A stretch of DNA of 53,784 nt from assembly GCA_022764165.1 (NCBI GenBank), contig JALERM010000042.1:1-53784 (forward strand), in the 5' to 3' direction. Position 1 is the first letter of the stretch. The number at the start of each line of letters is the position of its first letter. This stretch comes from Eubacterium sp. (GTDB lineage: Bacteria > Bacillota > Clostridia > Lachnospirales > Lachnospiraceae). The translations under genes and the position numbers were made by a program. Below the pieces are notes generated by a model, which made no database searches, had not been told where the DNA came from, and saw only the letters and a program-made list of their open reading frames with translations. Of the stretch, positions 53,654 to 53,784 are shown piece after piece.

Positions 53654-53779
53654 AATAAGTTTGTAAGCAATAAAAAGCTTACAGACTTATTCTTTTTTGA
53701 ATAGACAGAAGGATAATTCTAAACATCCTTTCCGAAGATTCTCCTTCACCAATGCTGGTTCATCCTTTCTCTGTCTATT
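53654..53779 (-). promoter_or_regulatory. Structured 5' leader of the cyclase-family gene (candidate cis-regulatory RNA)
   Basis: On the minus strand AATAGACAGA (53779-53770) pairs perfectly with TCTGTCTATT (53709-53700), enclosing about 60 bases. Inside are ACCA/TGGT and GAAG/CTTC hairpins and two copies of GAAAGGATG, both complementary to one ATCCTTC, so the pairings exclude each other. After it AATAAGTCTGTAAGC / GCTTACAAACTTATT (53691-53654) forms a second hairpin just before the ribosome site. No known riboswitch consensus was recognised. The promoter is outside the window. Confidence 0.45.
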
Positions 53780-53784
53780 GGTTA

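Noticed and set aside
53654-53779. T-box riboswitch before the cyclase gene
   Set aside because: There is no TGGNACCGCG antiterminator motif and no proper terminator after the first domain.

Overview
The window looks like a chromosomal segment of a gut Lachnospiraceae (Blautia/Mediterraneibacter-like Clostridia). This rests on the protein set (NifJ, class III fructose-bisphosphatase, YqeG, BlaI/BlaR1-like pair, YesM/YesN two-component system, NahK-type kinase, DUF5688- and DUF6070-like proteins), strong AGGAGG ribosome-binding sites and moderate G+C. Genus is an inference. Most genes lie on the minus strand.

Layout. 1-1903: scarred mobile-element zone with the 5' end of an IS605-type tnpB under a promoter holding a LexA box, an internal fragment of an AAA-ATPase/nuclease gene, and a decayed IS630 element. 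1884-7386: operon of a lipoprotein, ABC ATPase and two permeases, the last cut by the IS630 end, divergent from a blaI/blaR1-like pair whose likely operators sit on both promoters. 7466-10993: pyruvate:ferredoxin oxidoreductase. 11225-15182: amino-sugar locus (NahK-like kinase, nucleotidyltransferase, AraC regulator, NagB). 15240-29784: mostly housekeeping genes (CcdA-like protein, ABC-F, Uma2, MetA, cardiolipin synthase, DNA ligase, pseudouridine synthase, SH3 protein, tRNA-Arg(CCG), DUF5688, EF-P, YqeG, patatin, citrate synthase).

30018-43258: L-rhamnose-type locus. A YesN regulator, a YesM kinase and a membrane-anchored sugar-binding protein form a probable three-component sensor. Downstream lie two permeases, an ATPase, a binding protein, an intact rhamnulokinase, a broken second rhamnulokinase and a rhamnose isomerase that lacks about 50 residues. 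A perfect 25-bp inverted repeat sits exactly where the second kinase is broken. 43537-53784: L,D-transpeptidase, Fbp, FucU/RbsD mutarotase, glycerophosphodiester phosphodiesterase, lipoprotein, AAA-ATPase/nuclease and a cyclase-family hydrolase with a structured leader.

The most novel signal is a family of about 260-bp structured repeats: three full copies (47655-47912, 49175-49437, 49470-49733), one short copy reduced to the stem (11163-11205) and one remnant (26236-26295). Between copies, both strands of the long stem and of a 3' hairpin change together (compensatory changes), while interior boxes stay conserved. I recognise no named family in it. Second is a putative SOS-controlled tnpB at the left edge.
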